Shown: piece after piece, positions 1 to 6,029 of the stretch | Position numbering within the stretch: position 1 is the first letter of the stretch | How the letters are laid out: each line of letters starts with the position of its first letter | NCBI GenBank assembly: GCA_002298785.1 | Contig: DBMR01000070.1 | Span: forward strand, 1-23,617 | Length of the DNA stretch: 23,617 nucleotides | Direction of reading: 5' to 3' | Source: Verrucomicrobia subdivision 3 bacterium UBA693 | Lineage (GTDB): Bacteria; Verrucomicrobiota; Verrucomicrobiia; Limisphaerales; UBA8199 | The notes under the pieces: generated by a model | Database searches by the model: none | What the model was told of the DNA's origin: nothing | Seen by the model: only the letters and a program-made list of their open reading frames with translations | Program-made: the position numbers and the translations under genes

Positions 1-59
1 ATTTCCCATGCCCCAATACTAAGCCAACGAAGCAGCGGTGTCACTATAATATGCGGGTG

Positions 60-2954
60 TCAATAGGTTGCCCGCCTCCGCTGATAGGAAATGGCCCGGA
101 GAATGGTATCCAACACAGTATCCAGTTGCTTTCCTACGTCTTCGGCCAGGAAACGCAATACGAAACAGCCGTTTTCCTGCAAGAGACCGTCCTTCCGGCG
201 GTCGCGGCGGTAGGCTTCAATATCAGCCAGGTGCTGGGGGCCGTCCAGTTCGACCGCGACCCGTTCCTGAGCGCAATACAAGTCAACCTCCATTTCTCCT
301 TCCATGTCAAACGGGATAGGCAGCTTTACATTGAGTCGGAACCGGCCGGCGGTCTCTGGCAGCGTCTCGAGCCGGCGGTAAAGGAAGGCCTCGCTCGCAC
401 TCCTGGCCCGGTCGGCCCCGTCGTTATCAGCGGATAGCCGGCGAGCCGCGTGAACGAAGAGATTGGCGAGGGGAAGATCGACCCCATCGCGGACGAGCCG
501 ACGCACGCTCCCCGCATAGTCTCTTTTCCATTCCGGATCCAGCGGGAGCGGCGCTTCCGCGGGCCATCCAGCCACCGCGCTGCCGGGGACTTGGATGGTG
601 TAACCGACCGCCTCATATCCCCGGCATCGGCGGTCGAACATCTTTGCCAGCATGGGGACGTTCAGGTCAGCGTAATCATAGACGCGCACCTCACGTTTGC
701 CTTCGTGCAGCCGATGCAGCCGGCCCACATACTGAGCAATGGTTCCGCGCCAGGACACTGGCAGGGCCAAAAGAAGCGTGTCCAGCCGAGAGTCATCGAA
801 GCCCTCGCCGATGTATTTTCCCGTGGACAGAAGCACCAATTGAGCATTTGCGGGACCTGCCGTCATCTGCGCCGTGACGCGCTGCAACTCTTTCCTCCCC
901 ATGCCACCTTGGAGCACCGTCAGGCAAGGGATCTTGTCGGAAAGGGATTGGGCCAGTTGCTGCAAGTGCTCGACGCGCTCGGTTAGTAGCAGCGGGGAGC
1001 GTCCTTCCCGCACCACACTCATCAAGTCGTCACAGATCATCTGATTGCGAACAGAATCGGCCACCAGAGCGCCGTAAAGGCGGTGAAACTCGAATCGTTG
1101 ATTGGCATCTGGAGAATCCTGTGCACGGAAATTGGTAGGACGAACGATCACGGTGTGGCCGAAGGGACGGGCGGCGGCTTGTTGTTTCGCATTCACGCAA
1201 TGGCGGAGAGGTCCGCACTGCATGTAAATGATTGGATGATGCCCATCTTTGCGAGTTACCGTCGCGGACAGACCCACGACGTATTTGGCCTTTGCGCGCC
1301 GCGCCACCAATTCGAAACTTCTGGCGGACAAGTGGTGACATTCATCCACAACCAGATGGCCGTAGTCGGCCACCAGGTCGTTCACGATACCCTTGCGAAC
1401 CACGCTTTGCATGATAGCGACATCAATTATCCCGGTCGGCTTCCTGCGTCCGCCTCCAATGCGCCCGATGCTTGCTTCCGGCAAATCAAGGAATTCAGAC
1501 AAACGTTCAACCCATTGTTCCAGCAACTGTCGCCGGTGAACCAGCACAAGGGAGTTCACACCCCGCTGCGCGATCAGCCATGCCGCAAGGACAGTTTTTC
1601 CAAAAGCCGTGGTCGCAGAAAGAACGCCCGTGTCGTGCGCGAGCAGGGCGGTTGCAGCCAGTTGCTGGTCAGGTCGCAACTCGCCCTTGAAAGTCGCCAC
1701 GATGGGCCTGCCCCCAGAACGCTCATCTTGGAGAACGGCTTTGATCTTGAGGTTGTCGAGCATGGCTTCGGCGTCGGCCAGGCAACCCCGGGGCAAGGCG
1801 ATGTGCTGCGGGTGGTCTTCTGCACAGTCGATGATGCGCGGTTTGTCGAAGGTGGGTAGCCGCATCGCCTGCGCCCGATAGAACTCCGGATTCTGAAACG
1901 CTGCCAAACGCAACAGGCGATTGCGCAAGGGCGGGGTCAGACTCGCCTTTGCAACATAGATTTGGTCGCCCAAGACCAAATCGATGCTCTCCGGCAATGG
2001 TCCGGGGAGGGGAGTTTCCTTCCGGCGCCGCGATGGCGGAGCCGTCCAGGGCTCGTCATCGTCCTCTTCCATGGTCAGCACCGCACGAACTCCGATAATT
2101 CTCCCTTTTTGCTCGGCATCTCGCACGATGGCCTCAGCTCGTGTCAGGCTTATCCGCTGAAGCGATGCCAGAAATGCCCACTGATCCTCGTGGGGACGAA
2201 ACTGGTCGTCCAAAAAGACGCTGTTTCCTTTCAGTCGAGGCTGCTTCTGCAAAGGGAGCGCAATGAGATTCCCAAAGCCGCCTTTAGGCAAGGTATCCTG
2301 GTTAGGGAAAAACCGGTCATAGGACGCCAGACCAATATCAGGGCGTCTCTCCATCGTTTCGGTCAGAAGGTATGATCCAAGATTGCGGGCCAAGCGGGCT
2401 GGTAGAGCGTTCTCAAAGAAGAGCCAAACATGCGCCCCGTTGCCGGACCGTGAGCGCTCCAACGCCGCCGGCAAATCCAGACCTCGGCAGGTTTGCTGAA
2501 AAGCAGCGGCATCGTCCCGCCAATCCTGCCGGTCAAAATCAACCGCCAGAAAGAAGCAGCATTCATCCTGGAGCATGGGATAAACGCCCATCACAAAGTC
2601 CCGGCATCGATCGTCCTTTCCGGAAAGGTGCCAACGAACAACCTCGTCCGTCACAGGCAGGAAACACCTATTCGGGCAATCCGCGCATTTGATCTTCGGC
2701 TTTTCACAAAGGCCCCGCGCCCACTCGTTGGCGCAAGCCGGTTGGTAACCGGATCGTCCGGTCTTCTTGCTCTCAAAGCGGACAGGATAAACATCCTCTC
2801 GCCCGTGAAACAAAGATCTGAACAGCGCGATCTTCTCGGCGGAGGATGACTTTTGCGTGACTCCGTTCTTTGCTGGTGGCGGTTTTGCCGCCGAGTCGAC
2901 ATTTGAGGCTCCGGCTTTTAATGGAACCGGGTTCACAGGTAATTCATCGTTCAT
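60..2954 (-). CDS. TOTE-type primase-helicase-nuclease conflict protein
   Basis: This 964-residue multidomain enzyme probably acts on nucleic acid of invaders. Seen in order: a cysteine cluster (C74, C83, C90, C93, C97) typical of a zinc-binding module; an archaeo-eukaryotic primase (AEP) domain at about 100-290 with the metal-binding pair D139/D141 in LAVDFD and the SGNGAHVW motif with H175; an SF2 helicase with Walker A (TTAFGKT, K453), DECH box (537-540), SAT (563-565) and motif VI QYVGRLHR (741-748); and a C-terminal DUF559/Vsr-like nuclease with D891, the VELDG..H core (E902, H908) and an RDRRKDGLL..G helix. AEP plus helicase plus endonuclease in one chain is the architecture assigned to TOTE conflict systems. 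No catalytic residue I know appears lost. The start overlaps the stop of the upstream nucleotidyltransferase gene by 4 bases (ATGA), so it should be translationally coupled as the last gene of the operon. Domain calls are firm; the biological role is inference. Confidence 0.88.
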   Translation of the reverse strand: MNDELPVNPVPLKAGASNVDSAAKPPPAKNGVTQKSSSAEKIALFRSLFHGREDVYPVRFESKKTGRSGYQPACANEWARGLCEKPKIKCADCPNRCFLPVTDEVVRWHLSGKDDRCRDFVMGVYPMLQDECCFFLAVDFDRQDWRDDAAAFQQTCRGLDLPAALERSRSGNGAHVWLFFENALPARLARNLGSYLLTETMERRPDIGLASYDRFFPNQDTLPKGGFGNLIALPLQKQPRLKGNSVFLDDQFRPHEDQWAFLASLQRISLTRAEAIVRDAEQKGRIIGVRAVLTMEEDDDEPWTAPPSRRRKETPLPGPLPESIDLVLGDQIYVAKASLTPPLRNRLLRLAAFQNPEFYRAQAMRLPTFDKPRIIDCAEDHPQHIALPRGCLADAEAMLDNLKIKAVLQDERSGGRPIVATFKGELRPDQQLAATALLAHDTGVLSATTAFGKTVLAAWLIAQRGVNSLVLVHRRQLLEQWVERLSEFLDLPEASIGRIGGGRRKPTGIIDVAIMQSVVRKGIVNDLVADYGHLVVDECHHLSARSFELVARRAKAKYVVGLSATVTRKDGHHPIIYMQCGPLRHCVNAKQQAAARPFGHTVIVRPTNFRAQDSPDANQRFEFHRLYGALVADSVRNQMICDDLMSVVREGRSPLLLTERVEHLQQLAQSLSDKIPCLTVLQGGMGRKELQRVTAQMTAGPANAQLVLLSTGKYIGEGFDDSRLDTLLLALPVSWRGTIAQYVGRLHRLHEGKREVRVYDYADLNVPMLAKMFDRRCRGYEAVGYTIQVPGSAVAGWPAEAPLPLDPEWKRDYAGSVRRLVRDGVDLPLANLFVHAARRLSADNDGADRARSASEAFLYRRLETLPETAGRFRLNVKLPIPFDMEGEMEVDLYCAQERVAVELDGPQHLADIEAYRRDRRKDGLLQENGCFVLRFLAEDVGKQLDTVLDTILRAISYQRRRATY

Positions 2955-3808
2955 CGAAGCATCGTCAAGAAGTTCTGAACGAGTTCGAACGCGCGTCGCT
3001 GCTGCCGCGATCTCTCTTCGTTGTCAGTTGAGTTGTGGAATTCAATGACCTGGGACGGCCCGTAGGCGTCCAGTTCGCCAAACTTCTCTTTCAGAATCTC
3101 GATCGCTTCGCTGACGTGCCTCCTCCGGGGCTGCGTGTTCCAGGCCTCGGCGATCTTGAAGGCACCGCCCGGGTAGTAGTCGAGGCAATAACAAATGTCA
3201 TAAGCATCCTTTGGCTTGTCCCGTTTCTTCAGGGCGTAGGACTTCATTACCAGGAAGTCCGCAACGGAGGCCACCCGGAACTGGACTTTGTTCTTCGCCC
3301 CTGTTGGCATCGGACCGGCGAGAACAACCAGTTCCGGATGATCGAAGGCGGCTACGCAACCGTCCGCATCCAAAGGACGAAAACGGTCCGTCAGTTTCGG
3401 CCTATTCTTCTTCAACTTCACTTCCGACGCCTTGAGGAAGTCCACATCCACGTGAACAGGCGGTCCCCCATCATTCAAATCGATCCGGGTAAGCAACTTG
3501 AATGATTCCTCCGCCTGGTGATAGCGACGTGTGTTAAGGAGGGCCTCGATCAATTTCGCATAACGCCCCTCGGTGAGCCTGGCCGCGTCCAGGGCCAAGT
3601 CAACATCAATGCTGCCGACGTGCCGTTCTTCGGCATCTTTGATCAGGAGGTCCGGCACCCAACCGCCGACCACCACCAGGCAATCCTCAAACGCGGCCAA
3701 TACCTGGCCGAGGTCCATCAAAACCCTTCGCGCCGCTTCCGTCTGGCGCGGACTGTATTCACTTTCAAAGCGCGGCTCGTCTTTCACAGCAATCCTCTCG
3801 CTTTCCAT
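2951..3808 (-). CDS. AbiEii-like nucleotidyltransferase (putative toxin)
   Basis: This 285-residue protein belongs to the AbiEii/MNT-like DNA polymerase beta nucleotidyltransferase fold, the toxin half of type IV AbiE systems, which are known to transfer nucleotides onto target RNAs such as tRNA. Visible signatures are the VVGGW helix-turn (G48, G49, W50), the catalytic acidic pair in SIDVDLAL (D68, D70), a third acidic site at VDVDF (D121/D123) and the AbiEii-like K..(6)..R...KD..D segment (K189, R196, K200, D201, D204). The gene overlaps the AbiEi-like gene upstream by 25 bases and the primase-helicase downstream by 4. The order antitoxin then toxin is that of AbiE operons. It could instead be a housekeeping-type nucleotidyltransferase, but the partner gene argues against that. 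The start is the first ATG; a slightly later start would remove the long overlap. Confidence 0.8.
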   Translation of the reverse strand: MESERIAVKDEPRFESEYSPRQTEAARRVLMDLGQVLAAFEDCLVVVGGWVPDLLIKDAEERHVGSIDVDLALDAARLTEGRYAKLIEALLNTRRYHQAEESFKLLTRIDLNDGGPPVHVDVDFLKASEVKLKKNRPKLTDRFRPLDADGCVAAFDHPELVVLAGPMPTGAKNKVQFRVASVADFLVMKSYALKKRDKPKDAYDICYCLDYYPGGAFKIAEAWNTQPRRRHVSEAIEILKEKFGELDAYGPSQVIEFHNSTDNEERSRQQRRAFELVQNFLTMLR

Positions 3809-4878
3809 TCGGGCGTGAGCTTCTGATTGAGGAGGGCTTCGGCTGCTTCCTGGCCCCGGCTGCCGCAGTGCCAGAGATCGAGATGGGTTTGCACTGGATT
3901 GGTGGAGGCGAAGGAGCCAACATCGGATTCCTGGCCGTAGAAGACCCCGAGGTCGTCAGGGATGAGAATCCTGAGGTTTTCGCCTGAATCCACGAGTTTC
4001 GCACCGAGTGCCGCGGCACATTCTTCCTCCCATTCCGCCCCGACAAAAAGCCAAGTCCGCGACTGCCGCACATGAGGCGCCTGCAAGTCCGCGGCTGAGA
4101 AAGCGCAAAAGGCGGCATGTCCTCCCGTTATCGACTCCGTGGACAGAAAAGCCTGTTTGAGTTCCGGCCCACGTTTGAGGGTAAAGTAACGGCGCTGCCG
4201 GTGGCGGTCAAAACGATATGCTTCCCGCCAGGCGAACAGGAGCTTTAACGGGTCAATCACATGAAATCCATTATCACTGCTTTCAATCAAAGCCTCGTCC
4301 CGAAGATATCGGAAGACTTTGTTCACCAACCCAAGGCTCACGCTCGGCTGGCAGTGAAGCTGCATTTCACGCTGGCTCCATCGTTTGCCAGCGTTCTCCG
4401 GCACAAGCAGTGCACGAAGCACCCTGGCTGATTCTGCCGTGCTTAGGTTGGCGGTAGGTCTGGGCTGTTTATGGATGGGCTCGTTGCCCTTTCGCTCGAT
4501 GAGCAGGGCACCTGGAACTTCCAGCCGGCAGTTGCCGGCAAGATCAAACCAACTCCACCCCTTCTCCTCGCAGACACGGGCCATGTTCGGGGATATATAA
4601 GGGGCAGCGAAGACTCGGACGGAGTGCCCTCCGAGCGCGTTGGTCGAGATATAGGGAAACCGAGATGGCCGCGGGTCGGCCTTGCACTGGACCAGGAGTT
4701 GGATCGGTTCGCGGTTGCAGACAGTTAGCCTCACCAGGAGGTCGAAGCCTTCGTCTTGCCGTGAGGGGGCACGTTCTACCGTCCACCCCCTGAGCCAGGA
4801 GACAGACCCCAGCAATTGCCGCAACCTCTCGGCTGTAGCCTTCTCTAGCATTCTATCCCAATACCGCATATCGTTCAC
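3784..4878 (-). CDS. AbiEi-like antitoxin / regulator with Mrr-like N-terminus
   Basis: This 364-residue protein is the likely antitoxin and autorepressor of the operon. The segment around residues 94-121 (YISPNMARVCEEKGWSWFDL and the following AGNCRLEV) and the winged-helix-like stretch near 165-215 (SQREMQ, SLGLVNKVFRYLRDE) match what I know of AbiEi-family antitoxins. The N-terminal 90 residues also show D46 in EGFDLLV followed 18 residues later by Q64-C-K66 in LLVQCKA, which is the D...QxK pattern of Mrr-type PD-(D/E)XK nucleases. It could be an active nuclease or a degenerate nucleic-acid-binding fold. The first start is a GTG lying inside an operator half-site; an in-frame ATG at 4867-4869 is an alternative that would leave the whole operator nearly outside the coding region. 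The family call is likely; the nuclease-like reading is a weaker inference. Confidence 0.72.
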   Translation of the reverse strand: MNDMRYWDRMLEKATAERLRQLLGSVSWLRGWTVERAPSRQDEGFDLLVRLTVCNREPIQLLVQCKADPRPSRFPYISTNALGGHSVRVFAAPYISPNMARVCEEKGWSWFDLAGNCRLEVPGALLIERKGNEPIHKQPRPTANLSTAESARVLRALLVPENAGKRWSQREMQLHCQPSVSLGLVNKVFRYLRDEALIESSDNGFHVIDPLKLLFAWREAYRFDRHRQRRYFTLKRGPELKQAFLSTESITGGHAAFCAFSAADLQAPHVRQSRTWLFVGAEWEEECAAALGAKLVDSGENLRILIPDDLGVFYGQESDVGSFASTNPVQTHLDLWHCGSRGQEAAEALLNQKLTPEWKARGLL

Positions 4879-4924
4879 GCAGTAGTCGTGTTCACGTGCA
4901 CGTGAACGTGCGATATTTGTGAAC
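4873..4924. promoter_or_regulatory. Four-half-site symmetrical operator upstream of the abiEi-like gene
   Basis: The inner element GTTCACGTGCACGTGAAC (4890-4907) is a perfect 18-base palindrome. Two further half-sites, GTTCAC at 4873-4878 and GTGAAC at 4919-4924, are placed symmetrically about the same centre (4898.5), so all four half-sites form one nested dyad with a 17-base repeat between half-site starts. It covers the start region of the abiEi-like gene and lies just downstream of a perfect -35-like TTGACA (minus strand, plus coordinates 4928-4933). I see no good -10 at 17 bases. AbiEi antitoxins are known to repress their own promoter through inverted repeats, so autoregulation is the natural reading. 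Confidence 0.7.
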
Positions 4925-4927
4925 AGA

Positions 4928-4933
4928 TGTCAA
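4928..4933 (-). promoter_or_regulatory. Candidate -35 hexamer for the abiE-like/TOTE operon
   Basis: On the minus strand this reads TTGACA, a consensus sigma-70 -35 hexamer, 50 bases upstream of the GTG start of the abiEi-like gene. The operator half-site at 4919-4924 begins four bases downstream, so a bound repressor would sit in the spacer. The -10 region is poor (AT-rich AAATAT lies only about 10 bases downstream), so the assignment is tentative. Confidence 0.35.
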
Positions 4934-4980
4934 CTGTTTTGTGAGAACATCCTATGCCTTGGTCCAAAAAAGTGGTAGGG

Positions 4981-5052
4981 GTGAACAAAGTGGGCCTGGT
5001 GGGGGGGGATGAATGGAGAACGTGGGGACAGTCGGTGAACCAAGTGAACCAA
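4981..5052 (+). repeat. Additional GTGAAC half-sites, including a 9-base direct repeat
   Basis: GTGAAC recurs at 4981-4986, 5035-5040 and 5044-5049. The last two form the tandem repeat GTGAACCAA x2 (5035-5052). They share the half-site of the operator dyad at 4873-4924 and lie in the same intergenic region, so they may be auxiliary binding sites. A run of eight G at 5001-5008 lies between them. Confidence 0.45.
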
Positions 5053-5119
5053 GATTTGCAGGCCGCGGTGGTCCTGTCGGGCACGACAGAACCCTTCTGT
5101 AACGGCAGATCTTGGTTCA
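5045..5119. repeat. Structured inverted-repeat element at the 3' end of the HTH gene
   Basis: An 11-base inverted repeat, TGAACCAAGAT (5045-5055) and ATCTTGGTTCA (5109-5119), encloses two overlapping perfect hairpins: CTGTCG-GGCA-CGACAG (5074-5089) and ACAGAA-CCC-TTCTGT (5086-5100). The two inner hairpins share ACAG and so cannot form at once. The right arm contains the stop codon of the HTH gene. It could be a terminator for that gene (no U tract is visible), a recombination site or a small mobile-element scar. Confidence 0.45.
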
Positions 5120-5431
5120 TTTACGCACCGAATTCTCCAGTTCCTGGAGCAGCTTCCGCCAAAGGGACGTTTGGGCAGCCTCGTCTTCGGCAAGGACGAT
5201 AAGCCGCAACCTCCGTTCCGGGAATGAGTGGATGCTCAAGGGCGCTGGCGGACAGAGCAAGTCGTTTTGGATTTCCGCCGGCAGCCGAAGAAGGTCCATG
5301 ATTTGCGTGACGCGAGCACGTGAAATCCCTTCTCTGGCTGCGATTTTGGCCCGATTGAGCGTGGGACCGTTCTCGAGTTCCAGGTGCCACATCCGTGCCA
5401 AATCGAACGGATGCAGACGCCGTGGCGCCAC
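5117..5431 (-). CDS. Small ParB/KorB-like HTH protein, possibly 5'-truncated
   Basis: This 104-residue protein carries a helix-turn-helix of the ParB/KorB kind at about residues 25-55: KIAAREGISRARVTQIMDLL, followed by RLPAEIQNDLL. In Verrucomicrobiota and Planctomycetota very similar small proteins commonly sit next to serine-recombinase genes of integrated elements. No recombinase is seen here. The only usable start is a GTG at 5431 with a weak ribosome site, yet the frame stays open upstream to 5596 with a plausible family-like stretch (IIEEIVPENKESPEV), which has no ATG, GTG or TTG. That suggests the true 5' end was lost. It lies upstream of, and on the same strand as, the abiE-like/TOTE operon, separated from it by the operator region. 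Confidence 0.5.
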   Translation of the reverse strand: MAPRRLHPFDLARMWHLELENGPTLNRAKIAAREGISRARVTQIMDLLRLPAEIQNDLLCPPAPLSIHSFPERRLRLIVLAEDEAAQTSLWRKLLQELENSVRK

Positions 5432-5561
5432 TTCGGGACTTTCCTTGTTTTCAGGAACGATCTCCTCTATAATGCCCGCAGGAAACGGGATCGGGGAATA
5501 AACGAAGGGCGTCGCTCCCCACCGCGAAAAGGGGATGCCGACGGTGAGAGTGAGGTCCCAC

Positions 5562-5628
5562 GAAGTTCGGGTTTTGGCACCGCCAGCGGAGCCAATTCAA
5601 TTCGATACCCGAACTTCCTGATTGGCTC
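5562..5628. repeat. Interleaved inverted repeats (A-B-A'-B' order)
   Basis: GAAGTTCGGGT (5562-5572) pairs with ACCCGAACTTC (5607-5617), and GAGCCAAT (5589-5596) pairs with ATTGGCTC (5621-5628). The two pairs interleave, which is the topology of an H-type pseudoknot if transcribed, or of paired recombination half-sites in DNA. There is no coding explanation for the conservation. It overlaps only the open upstream extension of the HTH frame. Confidence 0.4.
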
Positions 5629-6029
5629 ATCGAGGCGCTATTGCCTCCAATTTGCCGTAATCCTCTGTAATCACACCACTTCACCCCGCCCGGATCTGCA
5701 GGCGTGGGCTCACGTTCAATCTGGGCTGGAGTCGCGCTTGGAGGTCCGCTTCCCAGAAGCTCTTGAACTCCGGAGAAGGGCGAGCCAGAGCTGCTTTCCC
5801 CAAGGTTCTTGAGGTAATTCGGCGCCGGTCTGCAGGATAGTCCTGTCAGGAATCTCAAGTCCTTTCCGGGGTTCGAACTCAGTCAGAATCCGAACTTGGC
5901 CCAAGGCTTAAGGGTATTCGATCAACCTCGGGCGGGCCCAACTGCTGTCTTTGGCCGATCAAGAAATCCGAATGAGATGCTTGATTTCGTCGAAGGCACG
6001 TTGATGACTTTGCTGCAAACCGCACAGTT
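5629..6029. other. Intergenic stretch without a supportable gene
   Basis: Short open frames exist on both strands but none shows a recognisable motif, ribosome site or consistent codon pattern. Given the truncated-looking HTH gene next to it, this may be decayed mobile-element DNA. I see no RNA gene here. Confidence 0.4.

Noticed and set aside
44..53. TATAAT-like box at the left edge
   Set aside because: No -35 partner is visible and no gene follows in that direction within the window; it lies just past the end of the minus-strand operon.
5001..5008. Run of eight G as a phase-variation tract
   Set aside because: It is not inside a gene or at a promoter spacer that I can define, so slippage would have no evident effect.
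5451..5858. 135-codon minus-strand frame upstream of the HTH gene
   Set aside because: It has no recognisable motif, spans the interleaved inverted repeats and is in a different frame from the HTH gene; coding is unlikely.
5866..5885. GGGTTCGAACTC resembling a tRNA T-arm
   Set aside because: The flanking five-base arms do not pair and no acceptor, anticodon or D-arm is found at the right distance.
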